Source: Acidovorax kalamii
Lineage (GTDB): Bacteria; Pseudomonadota; Gammaproteobacteria; Burkholderiales; Burkholderiaceae_C
Assembly (NCBI RefSeq): GCF_002245625.1
Contig: NZ_NOIG01000004.1
Coordinates: 248,001 to 312,000, forward strand
Reading direction: 5' to 3'
Length of the DNA: 64,000 nt
Shown here: positions 62,027-64,000 of the stretch, piece after piece
How the letters are laid out: the number at the start of each line of letters is the position of its first letter
Numbering within the stretch: position 1 is the first letter of the stretch
Made by a program: the position numbers and the translations under genes
The notes under the pieces: model-generated
What the model saw: the letters and a program-made list of their open reading frames with translations, nothing else
Database searches by the model: none
What the model was told of the DNA's origin: nothing

Positions 62027-63058
62027 TTACTTCTTCGGCAGGATGTTGAGTTCAGCCGTGCTGGGCAGGAAGCTGGGGTTCCACACATCGTCGGCGTTCA
62101 CGCGCGTCTTGGTGTTGAACGCGTCAGACACCTGCGACGCCATCAGCGAGAGGCGGCCGGGCACCACCTTGCCGAAGCCTTCGGCGCGCGCGTCGGGGCT
62201 GTTGATCACGGTGTCGATGGCCAGCTGAAGGCGGCGGGTTTCGAGCGGCACGTTCACGATGCCGTCGCGCGCCTTCACATGCTCGATGGCGGCGGCGGGG
62301 TTGGCGATCACTTCCTTGGCGCCCTTGGCGAAGGCCGACAGGAAGGCCTTGATGGCGGCCGGGTTCTCCTTGATGAGCTTGGGGCTGGCGATGATGACGT
62401 TGCCGTACAGCTTCACGCCGAAGTCGGCATAGGGCAGCACCACCACGTCGGCGGCCTTGGCGCCACGCGCTTCCAGGTTCAGCAGCGAGGTGAAGGTGAA
62501 CCCGGTGATGGCGTCCACATCGCCGCGCACCAGCATGGTTTCGCGCAGCGGGGGATCCATGGCGGTCCAGGTCACGGCACCAATGCCGTTGGCCTTCTGA
62601 AAGATGGGAAACGCGCGGCGGCCTGCGTCGAACACGGGGGCGCCCAGCTTCTTGCCGGCCAGGTCGGCGGGTTTGGCGATGCCACTCTTCTTGAGCGCCA
62701 TGACCGAGGCTGGCGTGTTGTTGTAGACCATCATCACCGCCACGGGCTTGTTCTGCGCGTCGGGGTTGTTGGCATGGAACTCCATCACGGCGGCCAGGTC
62801 GGCAAAACCCATGTCGTAGGTGCCCGAGGCGACGCGCTGCACCGCGCCGCCGGAGCCGTTGCCTGCGTCTACCGCCACATCCAGGCCCGCCGCCTTGAAG
62901 TAGCCCTTGGCCACGGGCTGCAGGAACAGGGCGGAGGGGCCCTCAAAGCGCCAGTCGAGCTGGAACTTGATGGGCGTGGTGGCTTGGGCCTGGGCCGTGC
63001 TGAAGGTGCTGGCGGTGGCGAGCAGAAGGGCGGCTTGCAGGAGGGTGCGTTTTTTCAT
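62027..63058 (-). CDS. NMT1/THI5-like ABC substrate-binding protein, system 2
   Basis: 343 residues from ATG 63058 (MKKRTLLQAALLLATASTF) with AGGAA upstream; signal cleavage near AQAQA. Pattern: IKFQLDWRFEGPSALFLQPVAKGYFKAAGLDVAVDAGNGSGGAVQRVASGTYDMGFADL and ALKKSGIAKPADLAGKKLGAPVFDAGRRAFPIF. Heterocycle-type binding protein. A sigma-54-like element lies 130-140 bases upstream. Confidence 0.93.
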   Translation of the reverse strand: MKKRTLLQAALLLATASTFSTAQAQATTPIKFQLDWRFEGPSALFLQPVAKGYFKAAGLDVAVDAGNGSGGAVQRVASGTYDMGFADLAAVMEFHANNPDAQNKPVAVMMVYNNTPASVMALKKSGIAKPADLAGKKLGAPVFDAGRRAFPIFQKANGIGAVTWTAMDPPLRETMLVRGDVDAITGFTFTSLLNLEARGAKAADVVVLPYADFGVKLYGNVIIASPKLIKENPAAIKAFLSAFAKGAKEVIANPAAAIEHVKARDGIVNVPLETRRLQLAIDTVINSPDARAEGFGKVVPGRLSLMASQVSDAFNTKTRVNADDVWNPSFLPSTAELNILPKK

Positions 63059-63516
63059 GGATAGGTTCCTGTCAGAAGACGGCGTGGAAAGTGGGAGCAA
63101 CAGACAGCGGGGGGCACAGGCGAAAGCAAAAGCCGAAGCACGGGGCGCCCCAATGGTTCGCTACCACGCCATGGTGATCCAGCCAGCAAAAACGATGCCT
63201 GGTTTCACTGCGGCGGGGAGAGGGTGCGGACTATTGTTCGCCAGTTTGGTGCATGCGGTTCTACAGGCTTTCCCGAAATGGTGCAAAGGGGTTTTGGCAG
63301 GTGGGCGGGGGCGTTGGGCGATAGCGTCATGGGGGCTGTGGCCGTTGCCTGCAGTGGGCGCGGCAACGCCGCAGCCCATCGGTGCCACGCATAGGTGCAA
63401 ACGCGCAGGTCAGGCCTGTGCGCCGGTGGTACAACAACTGCCCTGTATCCATTTTTTGGCGATCGATTCACCGGCATCCACATCCATATCCATACCAGCA
63501 CTTGGGAGGGCTTCTC
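63059..63516. other. Divergent gap between ABC system 2 and the HDOD gene
   Basis: 458 bases without a supported gene. It contains a sigma-54-like site on the minus strand (63185-63200) and a GGGAGGG Shine-Dalgarno (63504-63510) for the HDOD gene. No hairpin with a T-tract and no second NMT1-motif aptamer were seen. Confidence 0.5.
63185..63200 (-). promoter_or_regulatory. Possible sigma-54 promoter for ABC system 2
   Basis: Minus strand AGGCATCGTTTTTGCT: invariant GG and GC at the right spacing, TTGCT perfect, two mismatches in TGGCAC. Confidence 0.4.
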
Positions 63517-64000
63517 ATGGCGGACATCCAGGCTTTTTTCGAGAACGTGCAACTACCCACCATCCCCGACGTGGCGCGCGAGCTGATCGCCACCATGAAG
63601 GACGATGACATCCCTTTCGAAAGGGTGCGGGCGGCGATCTCCAAAGACCCGGCCCTCACGGCCAAGCTGATCCGGCTGGCCAATAGCGCGCGTTTTGGCC
63701 TGCCCCGGCAGGTGGCGTCACTGGACGATGCCATCACCATGGTGGGGCTCAACCAGGTGCGCACGCTGGCGCTGGCGTCGTGCATGTCTGGCGTGTTCAA
63801 GGACGCGCCCGGGGTGGATGCCGATGCGTTCTGGAAGGAGAGCATGGCCATTGCGGGCTATTCGCAGTGGCTGGCCCGCACGCTGGGCTCCAACGTGCAG
63901 GAGTCGTGGCTCGCGGGTTTCCTGGTGCGGCTCGGTGAACTGATCATTGCCCAGAAGGCGCCCGAGCAGATTCCGGCCATCGAGCAGCTGCCCCACCATG
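63517..64000 (+). CDS. HDOD-domain protein, N-terminal part
   Basis: 161 residues visible, continuing past the right edge. Start ATG 63517 follows GGGAGGG by six bases. HDOD features: VQLPTIPDVARELIATMKDDDIPFERVRAAISKDPALTAKLIRLANSARFGLPRQVASLDDAITMVGLNQVRTLALASCM. HDOD proteins are HD-like domains without full metal sites that act in signalling, often with GGDEF or kinase partners. The C-terminal part is not visible. Confidence 0.9.
   Translation, partial: MADIQAFFENVQLPTIPDVARELIATMKDDDIPFERVRAAISKDPALTAKLIRLANSARFGLPRQVASLDDAITMVGLNQVRTLALASCMSGVFKDAPGVDADAFWKESMAIAGYSQWLARTLGSNVQESWLAGFLVRLGELIIAQKAPEQIPAIEQLPHH

Noticed and set aside
63059-63516. Second NMT1-motif riboswitch before ABC system 2
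   Set aside because: Neither conserved loop strand (GTAGAAGCGTTCA, CGGAAATTGC) was found on the minus strand there.

Overview
The window is GC-rich and nearly fully coding. tRNA-Ser(UGA), the split UreA/UreB subunits, many TTT-type and NMT1-type transport genes and short intergenic repeats built on AGCTAT/ATAGCT all suggest a Comamonadaceae betaproteobacterium close to Acidovorax. The genus is an inference; no 16S or other marker is present. About 60 genes can be supported. No insertion sequence, prophage or CRISPR array was seen.

Layout: (1) 0-1 kb: the end of a GGDEF gene, a small ORF and tRNA-Ser. (2) 1-6.7 kb, minus strand: urease operon ureA-ureJ-ureB-ureC-GNAT-ureE-ureF-ureG behind a near-consensus sigma-54 promoter. 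(3) 7-11.7 kb: a transporter-sensor fusion (NCS1 permease + Cys-rich segment + histidine kinase + receiver) and a LuxR-type response regulator. (4) 11.7-18.4 kb: a PhyH-like oxygenase, a CheX-like protein, a DUF917 protein, a PAS-GGDEF protein and a Tat-exported molybdenum hydroxylase (iorA/iorB-like). (5) 18.8-25.5 kb: urea ABC transporter urtABCDE, with a terminator-like hairpin after urtA and a 0.8-kb imperfect inverted repeat between urtD and urtE. (6) 25.5-39 kb: PAP2 phosphatase, lipid kinase, phosphoesterase, porin, a TetR/Bug/cyclase/FAH cluster, a class III cyclase-PilZ fusion, a dehalogenase, an MFS pump and an aminotransferase. (7) 39.1-40 kb: a lower-GC orphan gene that looks like a caspase-fold protease. 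(8) 40-50.9 kb, minus strand: ureD displaced far from the other ure genes, then a nine-gene operon (ferredoxin, flavoprotein, amidohydrolase, RidA, creatininase, NMT1-type ABC transporter, FAD oxidase) behind a sigma-54 promoter overlapped by a RutR-type operator, plus a RutR-like TetR gene and a nucleoside deaminase. (9) 51.1-52.3 kb: an NMT1-motif (xanthine/urate) riboswitch candidate in front of an Fe(II)/2-oxoglutarate oxygenase. (10) 52.3-58.6 kb: a complete four-carbon acid-sugar operon (GntP permease, ltnD, otnK, otnC, otnI) with a GntR regulator. (11) 58.7-63.1 kb: patatin lipoprotein and a second NMT1-type ABC transporter with a nucleoside deaminase. (12) Start of an HDOD gene.

How it fits together (inference): much of the window serves nitrogen recovery from N-heterocycles. 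Transporters bring in nucleobase-like compounds, hydroxylases, deaminases and amidohydrolases open them, and urea is imported by Urt and split by urease. Two sigma-54 promoters, a RutR-like repressor, a purine-type riboswitch and an NCS1-fused sensor kinase would tie expression to nitrogen limitation and substrate.
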